Program-made: the position numbers and the translations under genes
Source of the DNA: Fimenecus sp045613585
GTDB lineage: Bacteria; Bacillota; Clostridia; Oscillospirales; Acutalibacteraceae
Length of the DNA stretch: 43,340 nt
Assembly: GCA_045613585.1 (NCBI GenBank)
Contig: JAZLBG010000121.1
Span: 1-43,340 of the forward strand
Direction: 5' to 3'
Shown here: positions 8,234 through 17,358 of the stretch, one piece after another
How positions within the stretch are numbered: the first letter of the stretch is position 1
Layout of the letters: each line of letters begins with the position of its first letter
Notes under the pieces: model-generated
What the model saw: the letters and a program-made list of their open reading frames with translations, nothing else
Told to the model about the DNA's origin: nothing
Databases searched by the model: none

Positions 8234-11227
8234 TTATAAACAATACTTTTCAACAAGGTCTGCAACATATTTTGAAGCGTTGCCATTGTCATAAGACCCT
8301 GCATCTTTAAGATGCTCGTCAACTTTTTGTTTAAAGTCGTCCTGGTCAAATTCTTTAATTTTTTCAACTAATTCTTCATTTGATGCAGCAATAGGATAAG
8401 GCCATTTTTCAATTGGATATGCAAATGAACGCTCATTTTGTACATAACTTTCAATATCTGTTGCATATACAAATGTAGGCTTTCTTGTAAGTGAGAAGTC
8501 ATAAAGGCAAGAAGAATAGTCACTTATAAGCACATCAGAGGCACACATAAGCTCTTGCATATCATGATAACCAGATGCATTAATAACGCCTGCATAAGTC
8601 TGTTTGCCCTTAACAAAGTTGTGATTTCTGAAAAGAATTACCCATTCGCCACCAAAACGTTCTGACAAAGCATCACAAATCATTTTGAAATCCATGCCAA
8701 AAGTATTTGATTTCATACCAAGGCGGAATGTAGGTGCAAAAATTGCAATCTTTTTACCATCATCAATGTTGTAGAATTCCCTTACTTTCTTGCAAACTTC
8801 TGTCTGGTCTTCAAAGAAAGCGTCATTTCTTGGAAGTCCACTTGGAACAAATGCTTTTTCATCATAATAGAAGGATTTTGAAGTGTCTTTTGTGAAAAAT
8901 TCACTACCAGAAAGGAAAAAGTCAGGCTGAATATTTTTCATTTTGAAAATCTTTTCTGCATAAGGGCTCATAGGAGCAAGGTAATCGATACCAATATGCT
9001 TATAGTTGATAGCACCATGCCATGTATTAAGCCATTTCTGATTCCAACGGTGTGTTGCCCATGATGGAAAAGCATCATTAGTAATAAAGAAACGAGTACG
9101 AACATATTTAAGCATCTGTTCTTTTGTGTTACTCTTAATTACTTTAACACCAAGGTCACTTATTTCCTGACAAGTTTCAGGGTGCATTGTCGCCCAGATT
9201 ATTTCAAGTTTATCACCATAAAGTTCAACGAGTTTCTTAACAACATATTTAGGATTGCATGTAAAACCATTACGGTCGTGAATATAAACCATTACACGAT
9301 TTTTCTTTACTGGTAACCAGAATAAGAAGAATTGGATAATGTGCATAACGCGTGCTACGAACAATTCTTTTTTCTGACTCTTGTTGTTTTTAGGTCTTAC
9401 AGGCTTGTCAAGACCTGATGAAACAGATTCTGCTTCACCTGGGGTGAAGAGATATTCATTCCAGAATTTAAGGTTAATAAGCTCGTCATAACGGTCACGA
9501 TATTCCTGAGTAACTCTCTTGTAATCAGATTTAATCATTTTTACAGTTTCACGATACATTTTATAAATATATTTTAATGCACGGAAATCACGTTTTGTTA
9601 CAAAAGCTGTATTAGAAATTTCTTCATAGTTAATAACCTTGCCGGCTCTGTAGAAGTGAGTGTGTGAAGGCTGATATGCAGGAACAACAACTGTTTTATT
9701 AGCAGGAAGAAGATGTCCGTTTAATGTATATTTTCTTACAATTTTCTGTTTTCTGTTAAGAACTTCAGGTTTTACATTTTTCTCATACATGCCATGAGTG
9801 AATACAACATCAAGATTTTCAAGAGGCTCTTTTTTATAGCCTAATTTCATAATTTCGCTGTTAAGTTTCTCAGCGTCTTGACTCTTAAGCCAGTCAATTC
9901 CCTTAAGATAGTGCTGAACACCTAAAAGGCTTAATTCAGCATCTTTATAACGATATCTTAAAGCAAAACCAAGAACTCTTTTCTTAACTTCAGCAATAAG
10001 ACGGTCTGCAGTGAAACTGAGTCTGTGTCTTGAGTTCATGATGCACATATTTCTGAAATAATAGTATTCAAGATATGATGCACTCTTGTACTCAAAAGGC
10101 TCGTGCCATACGCAAATACCATTAAGTGTAACAAACTTTGAACCTGTACGAAGACCATATTCAATATCGTCACGCTTAATGAAAATAGGAAGTGGAAGAT
10201 TACTGTCGTTTACAACATCAATTGGCATACAGCAATACCACCAACTAAGATAGTTTACGCTGTCTTCAATTTCATTTTTGATAAGGAAATTAATTTGTTC
10301 AAGATTATAATTATATTTAACAGGGTGATGTGTAGCAATGTCCCAATGGTCAGCAGCTTCACTCTGAATATGAGGAGCGTCAATTTTAAGCATATGACCG
10401 CCAACAAAAATATCTTTATGCTCAGGCTTAACAAGACGAAGCATTGCATATGTGCGAAGAAGTGAGTCAGGATTAAGACGAATATCATCATCCATAAGCA
10501 AAGCGTGAGTAATGCCTTTTTCTTCACTGACATTTTTGATTTCAATAAGTGAGCGTGTAAAACCACCAGCACCACCAAGGTTTCTGTTAGGGAAGATATG
10601 AATTTTATCACTATTAAGGTCTTCACTTAAAGTCTGGCTGTTATCACTAATGAATACTTCAAGGTGACCATACATTGGTGATTCAGGATTTTCAAGAATA
10701 TATTTATTAAAAACATCAATGTTGTGTGAAACATATTCTTCTCTTCTAAATGTGCAAATACCAATAGCAATATTAACTTCAGGAAGAGTGCTCTCATCAA
10801 CATCTGTTTCGTATGCACCGCCATAATATTCTGCATTATCAGATAATGCTTTTACTTGAAAATAATAAATACCGTATTTATTATTTTCATCAATATCAAG
10901 CACTGCATCCTGTTTTTCTTCAAAATTAACGTATTTTTCGGCAATTATAACATCTTTAATAACATCATTCATTTTATATGCATAACGCACATGAATTGAA
11001 AATTTACCTTTTAACGAAAGACGAAGTTTAAGATTGTTTAATGTAGTATATTTATTCCATTTGCCTATAGAAAAACTGTTGAAATATGTGTGTGTGCTTA
11101 AGGTGGCACCTTTAGACACAGCACAATACTGTTCTTCCATAAAAATATCTACACCTTCACCCTTGTAAAACATGGCTGGACGAGAACATATTTCTGTATC
11201 AGGAAATAATAATTTTTGTAATAACAT
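8234..11227 (-). CDS. GlfT2-like galactofuranosyltransferase fused to TagF-like glycerophosphotransferase
   Basis: The protein has 997 residues. The first ~145 form a beta-rich region like the N-terminal domain of mycobacterial GlfT2. Residues ~150-400 are a GT2 domain with GlfT2 marks: NLGGAGGFTR (216-225), metal-binding DDD (246-248), WWYCCMP (329-335), KRDDIEYGLR (351-360) and His375 in VWHEPF. A helical linker (~400-640) leads to a CDP-glycerol glycerophosphotransferase domain (~640-997) with WHG (736-738), FRNHN (866-870), SDYSS (902-906) and LTRKP. It would add Galf from UDP-Galf and glycerol phosphate from CDP-glycerol to one growing chain at the inner membrane face. TagD and Glf, which make the two donors, are coded next door. 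It is last in the operon; GGGGTG precedes the ATG. Confidence 0.9.
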   Translation of the reverse strand: MLLQKLLFPDTEICSRPAMFYKGEGVDIFMEEQYCAVSKGATLSTHTYFNSFSIGKWNKYTTLNNLKLRLSLKGKFSIHVRYAYKMNDVIKDVIIAEKYVNFEEKQDAVLDIDENNKYGIYYFQVKALSDNAEYYGGAYETDVDESTLPEVNIAIGICTFRREEYVSHNIDVFNKYILENPESPMYGHLEVFISDNSQTLSEDLNSDKIHIFPNRNLGGAGGFTRSLIEIKNVSEEKGITHALLMDDDIRLNPDSLLRTYAMLRLVKPEHKDIFVGGHMLKIDAPHIQSEAADHWDIATHHPVKYNYNLEQINFLIKNEIEDSVNYLSWWYCCMPIDVVNDSNLPLPIFIKRDDIEYGLRTGSKFVTLNGICVWHEPFEYKSASYLEYYYFRNMCIMNSRHRLSFTADRLIAEVKKRVLGFALRYRYKDAELSLLGVQHYLKGIDWLKSQDAEKLNSEIMKLGYKKEPLENLDVVFTHGMYEKNVKPEVLNRKQKIVRKYTLNGHLLPANKTVVVPAYQPSHTHFYRAGKVINYEEISNTAFVTKRDFRALKYIYKMYRETVKMIKSDYKRVTQEYRDRYDELINLKFWNEYLFTPGEAESVSSGLDKPVRPKNNKSQKKELFVARVMHIIQFFLFWLPVKKNRVMVYIHDRNGFTCNPKYVVKKLVELYGDKLEIIWATMHPETCQEISDLGVKVIKSNTKEQMLKYVRTRFFITNDAFPSWATHRWNQKWLNTWHGAINYKHIGIDYLAPMSPYAEKIFKMKNIQPDFFLSGSEFFTKDTSKSFYYDEKAFVPSGLPRNDAFFEDQTEVCKKVREFYNIDDGKKIAIFAPTFRLGMKSNTFGMDFKMICDALSERFGGEWVILFRNHNFVKGKQTYAGVINASGYHDMQELMCASDVLISDYSSCLYDFSLTRKPTFVYATDIESYVQNERSFAYPIEKWPYPIAASNEELVEKIKEFDQDDFKQKVDEHLKDAGSYDNGNASKYVADLVEKYCL

Positions 11228-11252
11228 CTATTTATTCACCCCAATGAGATTA

Positions 11253-11645
11253 TTATTTATCTTTAAGTTCTTTTTTGATTTGTGTTGTAGAAATTTCAGG
11301 AGTTCTTGGCAAGTAAACAACATCACAATAGTCTTTTAAGAAGTCGAATTTACCTTCCCAGTCATCACCCATAACAAAAGTATCAATACAATACTTCTGA
11401 ACATCAGTGATTTTTTGCTCCCAGTTTTCTTCAGGTACAACAAGGTCAACATAACGTATTGCTTCTAATATGCTCTTTCTTTCTTCATAAGTAAAGTAAC
11501 ATTTTTTCTGTTTCTGTACCCAGTTGAATTCATCAGTAGAAACAACAACAACCAAGTAATCTCCTAAAGCTTTAGCTCGACGAAGAAGATTAATGTGACC
11601 GTAATGCAATAAGTCAAATGTACCGTAAGTAATTACTCTTTTCAT
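11253..11645 (-). CDS. tagD: Glycerol-3-phosphate cytidylyltransferase
   Basis: It makes CDP-glycerol from CTP and sn-glycerol 3-phosphate, the donor for glycerol-phosphate polymers. The 130-residue length is exactly typical. The nucleotidyltransferase HxGH is HYGH at residues 14-17, and the second signature is RTPEISTT at 114-121 (usually RTxGISTT, so Gly is replaced by Glu). AGGAG precedes the ATG. It lies 25 bases before the gene whose TagF half should consume its product and 34 bases after tagH, all on one transcript. Confidence 0.95.
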   Translation of the reverse strand: MKRVITYGTFDLLHYGHINLLRRAKALGDYLVVVVSTDEFNWVQKQKKCYFTYEERKSILEAIRYVDLVVPEENWEQKITDVQKYCIDTFVMGDDWEGKFDFLKDYCDVVYLPRTPEISTTQIKKELKDK

Positions 11646-11679
11646 AATTTTTCTCCTATTTAGTATATTTTTATTGAAA

Positions 11680-12438
11680 TTATTCTTTTAGCGTTGATTT
11701 CATTTCTTTCATATATGCAGAGCAAACAGTCTTCACATCGCCCTGCATTCTTTCCACACCCTTGTCAATCCAAAGAGCATGGTCGCAAAGTCTTAAAACT
11801 TCTTTAATGTTATGCGATACATATAAAAGGGTTGTACCATCACTTAATAATTCTTTCATACGTTTTTGACATTTCTGTTTAAACTGATAATCACCAACAG
11901 AAAGTATTTCGTCAACAATAAGAATGTCTGGTTTAACCATTGTTGCAACAGAAAAACCCAATCGGGCGCGCATACCTGATGAAAAGTTCTTAAGAGGGGA
12001 GTCAATAAATTTGTGAATATCTGCAAAATCCACAATTTCATCAAAATATTCTTGCATAAACTTTTCTGAGTGACCAAGTACACAACCGTTTAGAAATATA
12101 TTTTCACGGGCTGTAAGTTCAGGGTCAAAACCTGCGCCAAGTTCAATAAGTGGTGCAACGTTTCCATTCACGGTAACTTTTCCCTTATAAGGTGTTAAAA
12201 TACCACTAATAGTTTTTAACAAAGTTGATTTACCTGAACCATTTGTACCAATAAGACCCCATGCTTCACCGGCATAAACTTTAAAACTTACATCTTGTAC
12301 CGCTAAGAATTCCTGATAGGTAAGTTCTTTTCTTATCAGTTTAACAAAATATTCTTTAAGATTATCTACTTTTTGATTAGATAGATTAAAGCGGATGGTA
12401 ACATGGTCTACATCAATCATTATCTGTTTATCATCCAT
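11680..12438 (-). CDS. tagH: Teichoic-acid-type ABC exporter, ATPase subunit
   Basis: 252 residues. Walker A is GTNGSGKST (64-72), the signature FSSGM (152-156), Walker B ILIVDE (172-177), and the switch His is His209. GAGFDPELTARENIFLNG matches the TagH/Wzt subfamily. It lacks the extra C-terminal domain found in some TagH and in carbohydrate-binding Wzt proteins, so substrate choice must rest with the permease. It pairs with the TagG-like permease coded 10 bases upstream to move an undecaprenyl-linked polymer outward. Its ribosome site GGAG begins within the TAG stop of the permease gene, which points to translational coupling. Confidence 0.93.
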   Translation of the reverse strand: MDDKQIMIDVDHVTIRFNLSNQKVDNLKEYFVKLIRKELTYQEFLAVQDVSFKVYAGEAWGLIGTNGSGKSTLLKTISGILTPYKGKVTVNGNVAPLIELGAGFDPELTARENIFLNGCVLGHSEKFMQEYFDEIVDFADIHKFIDSPLKNFSSGMRARLGFSVATMVKPDILIVDEILSVGDYQFKQKCQKRMKELLSDGTTLLYVSHNIKEVLRLCDHALWIDKGVERMQGDVKTVCSAYMKEMKSTLKE

Positions 12439-12448
12439 AACAATTCTC

Positions 12449-13243
12449 CTAAATATATAAAATAAACTTATCTTCTGATTTGCGGAAACTCTTAATTCCT
12501 ATGAAAAGTACTAGCAACGCTGTAATAGAACCAGCAAGAAGCAACTTCCATCTAATTGGACGACAGTAGTAGAATAAATCTCTGAATTGCTCAACGTAGA
12601 AATACATAGGATTGAGATGAGTGACAATCCATTTAAGCCAATCTGGAAGTAAATCTATAGGGTATAGAATTGGTGTAGCATACATCCATGCAGTTGTAAC
12701 CGCATTGTAGATGTACTGCATATCTCTAAAGAATACGTGCGCTTGACTTAAGAATAACCCAAGTCCAATGTTGAAAATATAAAGTTGAACAATTACAACA
12801 GGAAATAAAAGAATCCACCATGAGAACGTAGCTTTTGTTGCTATCATAACTATCAATAATGCACCGAGGGACAGCACAAAATCAATAAATCCACTGGTTA
12901 TTTTTGCAACTGTGAAAATATATTTTGGCAAATAAGTCTTTTTAAGCAGTGAAGCGTTTCCTGTAATTGAAAAAATAGCCTGATGAGTGGAGTTGCTCAT
13001 GAAGTTGTATAACAACTGACCGCAGAATAAGTATACAGGGAAATTATCTATATTACGTTTGAACATTGTTGAAAAAACAACTGTAAGTACAATCATAATC
13101 AACAATGGATTAAGTATGCTCCATACATAACCCAAAAAACTACGACGATATTTTTTCTTAAGGTCACGTACAACCAGTTGTTTTATTAAGTCTCTGTAAT
13201 GCCAGATTTCTAATAAATTTCCTTTTCTTTTTTTACTATTCAT
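12449..13243 (-). CDS. tagG: Teichoic-acid-type ABC exporter, permease subunit
   Basis: 264 residues with about six membrane helices of the ABC-2 type. The N-terminal LWHYRDLIKQLVVRDLKKKYR and SFLGYVWSILNPLL are hallmarks of TagG/Wzm permeases, as is LNPMYFYVEQFRD near residue 210. With TagH it forms the exporter for the lipid-linked polymer. The gene ends in TAG, and that TAG forms part of the TAGGAG ribosome site of tagH. Its own ribosome site is likewise fused to the TAG stop of the preceding glycosyltransferase. Confidence 0.93.
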   Translation of the reverse strand: MNSKKRKGNLLEIWHYRDLIKQLVVRDLKKKYRRSFLGYVWSILNPLLIMIVLTVVFSTMFKRNIDNFPVYLFCGQLLYNFMSNSTHQAIFSITGNASLLKKTYLPKYIFTVAKITSGFIDFVLSLGALLIVMIATKATFSWWILLFPVVIVQLYIFNIGLGLFLSQAHVFFRDMQYIYNAVTTAWMYATPILYPIDLLPDWLKWIVTHLNPMYFYVEQFRDLFYYCRPIRWKLLLAGSITALLVLFIGIKSFRKSEDKFILYI

Positions 13244-13252
13244 AAAAATCTC

Positions 13253-14284
13253 CTAATTAAAATCATGAGTACCTTTTAGTTTTCGGTATATCTTTGATGA
13301 AAGAAGTTTTTCAAAAGTTTTACTGTTAATGTGAATAATATTCATTATTCTAAAAATTTTATATTGTTTAAAAGCAAGGTCGAAAACCAGTGGCATTTCA
13401 GCTTTGAAAAGTTCCATTATAGTGTCTGCAAGTTTTCTGCCTTGTTTTTTGTTTTTTTCTACCAAAAGCACAGTTGAAATGTAACTTAAAAGTAAGATTT
13501 TTGCTTTATAGCATACAAATTTTTCAACTGAACAATTTTCATTGGCAAGTTTTTTGTATTGCTCAATAAAACGATTAAGAACAGCCTCAGTGTGAGAAAG
13601 ACGCTTCAACTGATTTTCTTCTGAAACGCTTTGAGAAACATCACCAATTCTGTAGTCATATATGAACATATCAAAAGCTTCAACTGAATTGGCAAAACAA
13701 CAAGGAAAAGTCGAATACTCGTGGTCTTCATAAAAAACTTTTTCTAATAATTTATAATTGTGTTTGTGATAAAATTCTGTGTTGTAAGTAATACCATGAA
13801 AAGTTAAACTGCGGTCAAAATTGCCAAAATTATCAACAACATAATCGAAAGAAAGGGGAGAGTAGAATTTTTCAGGATAACTTTTCCATTTTTTTACTTC
13901 GCCCGTACTTTCATTGATTGTGTAGTGATGAGTTAAAATCACATCACTGTTACAATTTTTCAAGTAGTTAACAAATAAAGTTAAATTTTCAGTTTCAACC
14001 CAGTCATCTGCATCAATAACTTTTAAATATTTGCCTGTTGCCGCAGCACAACCTGTATTTAAAGCACCACCGTGCCCCTTGTTTTCTTGCGAAATAAGTT
14101 TGACAGTTTCAGGGTGTTTTTCACAATATGCTGATGCAATTTCCGCAGTGCTATCGGTTGAGCCATCATTTACAACAATAATTTCAATATCGTTGAGTAT
14201 GTCTTTTGAAAGCAGAGAGCCCAAACATTTATCAAGATATTTCTGAGAATTATAAGCTGGTATAACAAAAGATAAAACCTTCAT
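13253..14284 (-). CDS. GT2-family glycosyltransferase
   Basis: 343 residues with a GT-A fold: SFVIPAYNSQKYLDKCLGSLL at the start, NDGSTDSTAEIA near 40, NKGHGGALNTG near 67 and DADDWVE near 91 (metal-binding DxD). The C-terminal ~130 residues are helical and basic. It would transfer a sugar from a nucleotide donor to the lipid-linked intermediate at the cytoplasmic membrane face. Donor and linkage cannot be told from sequence. It lies 19 bases after another transferase gene with AAAGGA before its ATG, and its TAG stop overlaps the tagG ribosome site. Confidence 0.9.
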   Translation of the reverse strand: MKVLSFVIPAYNSQKYLDKCLGSLLSKDILNDIEIIVVNDGSTDSTAEIASAYCEKHPETVKLISQENKGHGGALNTGCAAATGKYLKVIDADDWVETENLTLFVNYLKNCNSDVILTHHYTINESTGEVKKWKSYPEKFYSPLSFDYVVDNFGNFDRSLTFHGITYNTEFYHKHNYKLLEKVFYEDHEYSTFPCCFANSVEAFDMFIYDYRIGDVSQSVSEENQLKRLSHTEAVLNRFIEQYKKLANENCSVEKFVCYKAKILLLSYISTVLLVEKNKKQGRKLADTIMELFKAEMPLVFDLAFKQYKIFRIMNIIHINSKTFEKLLSSKIYRKLKGTHDFN

Positions 14285-14303
14285 AAATGTTTCCTTTCTC
14301 TGA

Positions 14304-15104
14304 TTATTTCTTCAGTATTTTTGCTTGTTTGCCGATTTTGTTTTCTGCCATTCCCTTGAAAATAGCTTTAAGGGCTTTAAATGGAGAAATTTGTGCAGAA
14401 TACTCATTCCGTTTTCTTAAAATGTAATAAAAAGCATAAAGAGAAGCAAGGGGAAGTCCTAAAATATATCTTGTTGTAGCACCACGGTCAATAAAGAATT
14501 GTTCAGTAAAACCTTTAAACCAAGTGGATTGAGTTTGACCAACACTTGCAATTTCAATAGGGTAGTAATATATTTTAAGTCCCGATTTTTCACAGTCTGT
14601 CAAAAATTTAAGTTCTTCTTCTGCACCGTTGCCAGTACCTGCACCAAGAAGTTCATCAAAACTCACGCCATTTTTAATAAGGCTTTCACGCTTGAATGAA
14701 ATCTGCCATGAACTTATTTGCATGGTCTGAGGAAATCTCAACTGTTTTATTTCATCGCCAAATCTTGTCGGACGGTCAACCATTTTGAAAATGATTACAT
14801 CTGCTAAAGGGATTTCTTTGTATGCATTAAGAATTTTTTCTATATAATCTGCAACAAAAACTTCATCATCATCACAGAGCATACCAACATCAGCAGTCGA
14901 TTTTTTTATAGCCATATTACGACTTTTTGTAAGCCCACGCTCAGTAGTTGAATAAACCTTTGCAACACCATTAAGAGTTTGGTATTCCTGATAATTTTCT
15001 TCGTCACATTGGTTTATTATTATAGCGTCACCTGTAATACGTGATTTTTCTATTATTTTTCCGTCGTTTTGAAACATGCAAGACAAAAGAATTTCAAGTT
15101 TCAT
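14304..15104 (-). CDS. Glycosyltransferase, GT2-like, poorly characterised subfamily
   Basis: 266 residues. ERGLTKSRNMAIKKS (about 54-68) and the metal-binding CDDDE (about 76-80) are in GT2 positions. The N-terminus is shorter and lacks the usual PxYN opening; it begins KLEILLSCMFQND instead. A GAGTGNGAEEELKFL stretch near 155-170 holds likely catalytic acids. A hydrophobic segment near 225-240 (LPLASLYAFYYIL) may touch the membrane. The ATG is one base after the upstream stop and its ribosome site GGAG is inside that gene, so translation is coupled. Donor and acceptor are unknown. Confidence 0.8.
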   Translation of the reverse strand: MKLEILLSCMFQNDGKIIEKSRITGDAIIINQCDEENYQEYQTLNGVAKVYSTTERGLTKSRNMAIKKSTADVGMLCDDDEVFVADYIEKILNAYKEIPLADVIIFKMVDRPTRFGDEIKQLRFPQTMQISSWQISFKRESLIKNGVSFDELLGAGTGNGAEEELKFLTDCEKSGLKIYYYPIEIASVGQTQSTWFKGFTEQFFIDRGATTRYILGLPLASLYAFYYILRKRNEYSAQISPFKALKAIFKGMAENKIGKQAKILKK

Positions 15105-15105
15105 T

Positions 15106-15861
15106 TTAATCTCCGTTAAACAGATATTTTTTTATTCCGTTAAACATATAACTGCAAAAACAAATAATGGATTTTGGTAAACTAAATCCCATATATCTAT
15201 AAACTTTAAAAGTCATTTTTGCAGAATGTAATTTATTCCCAGATTTACCAGTTGCGCTTAAACGATATTTAAGTAAGGGCTCATTTATGGCGCATGCGCG
15301 ACCATATTTCTGCAACACCTCAAGCCACATAATGTAGTCTTCGTGACTGTCTTCGTGGTGCATAGGGAATTCAAGTGCAACATCACGCTTAATAACAACT
15401 GATGAACAGTTAATGCTGTTGTGAGTTAAAAGGTCGCGATAGGTAATTTCTTCTTTAACTGGAATTATACGACCAGTTTCTTTACCATCAGGTGTAATTA
15501 ATTCACGTGCAGTGGCACAAAGAACAGTATTACTTTGATTAAGTACTTTAAACTGTTTCTCAAGTTTGCCAGATACCCAATAATCGTCAGCATCAAGAAA
15601 TGCCACATACTCACCCTTGGCAAGTTTTACACCTTTGTTTCGTGTTTTTGCAACGCCCATATTTTGCTCATTTTTAATATAGCGTATATTTTCATAGTCG
15701 TTATATTTTTCCATAACACTGTCAAGAGCGTCGGGGGAGCAGTCGTTGATTACCAGTATTTCCAATGGTATATTCTGTTGTAACGCAGAGTCAATAGCGC
15801 TTGAAATGTATTCTGCGCAATTATATGCAGGAATTATAACTGAAACCAACAAATCGTTCAT
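15106..15861 (-). CDS. GT2-family glycosyltransferase
   Basis: 251 residues. SVIIPAYNCAEYISSAIDSAL opens the GT-A domain, followed by INDCSPD near 39, NMGVAKTRNKG near 67 and LDADDYW near 89. It is similar in plan to the GT at 13253-14284. The ATG at 15861 is chosen because GGAG (15871-15868) lies six bases upstream; an in-frame TTG at 15873 overlaps that ribosome site and is unlikely. It follows the initiating transferase by 12 bases and so probably adds the second sugar of the repeat unit; that order is inferred from gene order only. Confidence 0.9.
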   Translation of the reverse strand: MNDLLVSVIIPAYNCAEYISSAIDSALQQNIPLEILVINDCSPDALDSVMEKYNDYENIRYIKNEQNMGVAKTRNKGVKLAKGEYVAFLDADDYWVSGKLEKQFKVLNQSNTVLCATARELITPDGKETGRIIPVKEEITYRDLLTHNSINCSSVVIKRDVALEFPMHHEDSHEDYIMWLEVLQKYGRACAINEPLLKYRLSATGKSGNKLHSAKMTFKVYRYMGFSLPKSIICFCSYMFNGIKKYLFNGD

Positions 15862-15873
15862 TTTACGCTCCAA

Positions 15874-17265
15874 TCATTTAGTGTTACTGTTTTCAAGATT
15901 ATCAAGATTTTCCTGAGTTGCAGCAGTTATCTGCCAATCTTCAATACCCTCAGTATTTTCTTTGTTAAACAAAATCTTGAAAGTGAGCATCATAAGTTTA
16001 AAGTCAAGGAAGATTGAATAATTTTCAATGTATTCAAGGTCCAACTTTAATTTGTCATAAGGAGTTGTATTGTATTTGCCATAAACTTGAGCAAAACCTG
16101 TAAGACCAGCCTTAACTTTAAGTCTGAAATCGAATTCAGGCACGATTTGAGTGTATTGTTTTGCGATTTCAGGACATTCAGGACGAGGCCCAACAAAAGA
16201 CATATCACCTTTAAGAATGTTAAACAACTGAGGAAGTTCGTCAAGGTGACAAGTTCTTAAGAATTTACCAACAGGAGTAACGCGGTCATCATCTTTTCTT
16301 GTAAGATGATGTTCGTCATTTTCTTTTTCTACGCGCATACTTCTAAATTTGTAAACTTCAAAAATTTTACCGTTTATAGTCAATCTATCTTGCTTGAAAA
16401 TAACAGGGCCACCATCGTGAACTTTGATTAATATTGCAAAAACAAGCATTAAAGGTGAAGATATTACAATAGCAATAATTGAACAGATAATATCAAAAGC
16501 GCGTTTTGCAATTTGTTGTTCAAGGTTAAGTCCTTTATTTCTTGCTAACAACACAGCTGTATCAAACAAGTTAATCTCTTTTGTTGCCCTAATCATAATG
16601 TCAGAAATTTTAGGGACCATATAACATCTGATATTGTTTGCGAAACAATATTTAAGAAAAATATTTCTTATTTCTGCAGGAATATCTGCAAGCATAACGT
16701 TGTTGAATTTAAGAATTTTTTCTTTTATGTAGTCAATGTCTTCATCAATTGAAATTGTTTCTTGAATATTATATTTATCTGAACGAGTAGAAAATTTACG
16801 AATAATGTTATCAGGATTATATTTTCCGTAAATAACAAGAATATCTCTTGGTGGAAAAAATTTCACATAAAACCATCTTGTGAAAAGAACAAAAACAACA
16901 ATTACCCCGATTTGCACGAAGGTCATATCAATTATTGGTTTAAGGTTTGAAAGAAATGCCCAACGACCAATAAGTGAAAGCTGCAAATATGTAATTCCGT
17001 TTGCAAAAACTATTGCAATAATCTGCGAACAAAGCATTTCAAAGGTTCTTAATTGACTTATTCTAAAACCACCATATATGTTATAAAAGAAAAATACAAA
17101 CAAAGCGTATAAGCCGATAACAATAATGTTACCACGAACAAAATAGTTTGAACCTATATGTTCATAAGAGGTGAACCAAGTGTATGCAAAAATACCCGTT
17201 TCAATAGATACAATAAGTGCAGAAAGAAAAACTAAAAATACTCTTTTAATACGTTCTTTTTTCAT
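15874..17265 (-). CDS. Undecaprenyl-phosphate sugar-1-phosphate transferase (WcaJ/CpsE type)
   Basis: This enzyme should start the polymer by moving a sugar-1-phosphate from a UDP-sugar to undecaprenyl phosphate. The 463-residue protein has four or five N-terminal membrane helices, a middle domain with a CoA-binding-like fold, and a C-terminal Bac_transf domain (~265-460). The latter contains KRAFDIICSI, VYKFRSMRV, DELPQLFNILKGDMSFVGPRP and KAGLTGFAQV, all family signatures. It is a capsule-type initiator, not a TagO-type enzyme. The ATG at 17265 is preferred over the adjacent GTG at 17268 because it leaves eight bases after AGAGG. It is the first gene of the eight-gene operon. Confidence 0.93.
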   Translation of the reverse strand: MKKERIKRVFLVFLSALIVSIETGIFAYTWFTSYEHIGSNYFVRGNIIVIGLYALFVFFFYNIYGGFRISQLRTFEMLCSQIIAIVFANGITYLQLSLIGRWAFLSNLKPIIDMTFVQIGVIVVFVLFTRWFYVKFFPPRDILVIYGKYNPDNIIRKFSTRSDKYNIQETISIDEDIDYIKEKILKFNNVMLADIPAEIRNIFLKYCFANNIRCYMVPKISDIMIRATKEINLFDTAVLLARNKGLNLEQQIAKRAFDIICSIIAIVISSPLMLVFAILIKVHDGGPVIFKQDRLTINGKIFEVYKFRSMRVEKENDEHHLTRKDDDRVTPVGKFLRTCHLDELPQLFNILKGDMSFVGPRPECPEIAKQYTQIVPEFDFRLKVKAGLTGFAQVYGKYNTTPYDKLKLDLEYIENYSIFLDFKLMMLTFKILFNKENTEGIEDWQITAATQENLDNLENSNTK

Positions 17266-17279
17266 CACGAGTTCCTCTC

Positions 17280-17291
17280 AAATCCGTTAAA
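17280..17291. promoter_or_regulatory. Third copy of an AAATCCGYTA element, in the polymer operon leader
   Basis: AAATCCGTTAAA lies between the predicted transcription start and the start codon of the sugar-phosphate transferase. It matches the tandem pair at 17359-17378 except for T in place of C, and starts 79-80 bases from the matching base there. A perfect hairpin, ACTGAA-AAAA-TTCAGT, lies at 17294-17309 at the 5' end of the same leader. Confidence 0.35.
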
Positions 17292-17316
17292 TTACTGAAA
17301 AAATTCAGTTACAACA

Positions 17317-17345
17317 ATTATAGCATACAAAATAATACTTTTCAA
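17317..17345 (-). promoter_or_regulatory. Promoter of the surface-polymer operon
   Basis: On the minus strand, TTGAAA (17345-17340), a 17-base spacer and a perfect TATAAT (17322-17317). The leader is about 45 bases long. Directly upstream of the -35 lie two tandem AAAATCCGCT repeats, a position suited to an activator or repressor. Confidence 0.75.
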
Positions 17346-17358
17346 TAGATAAATAGCC

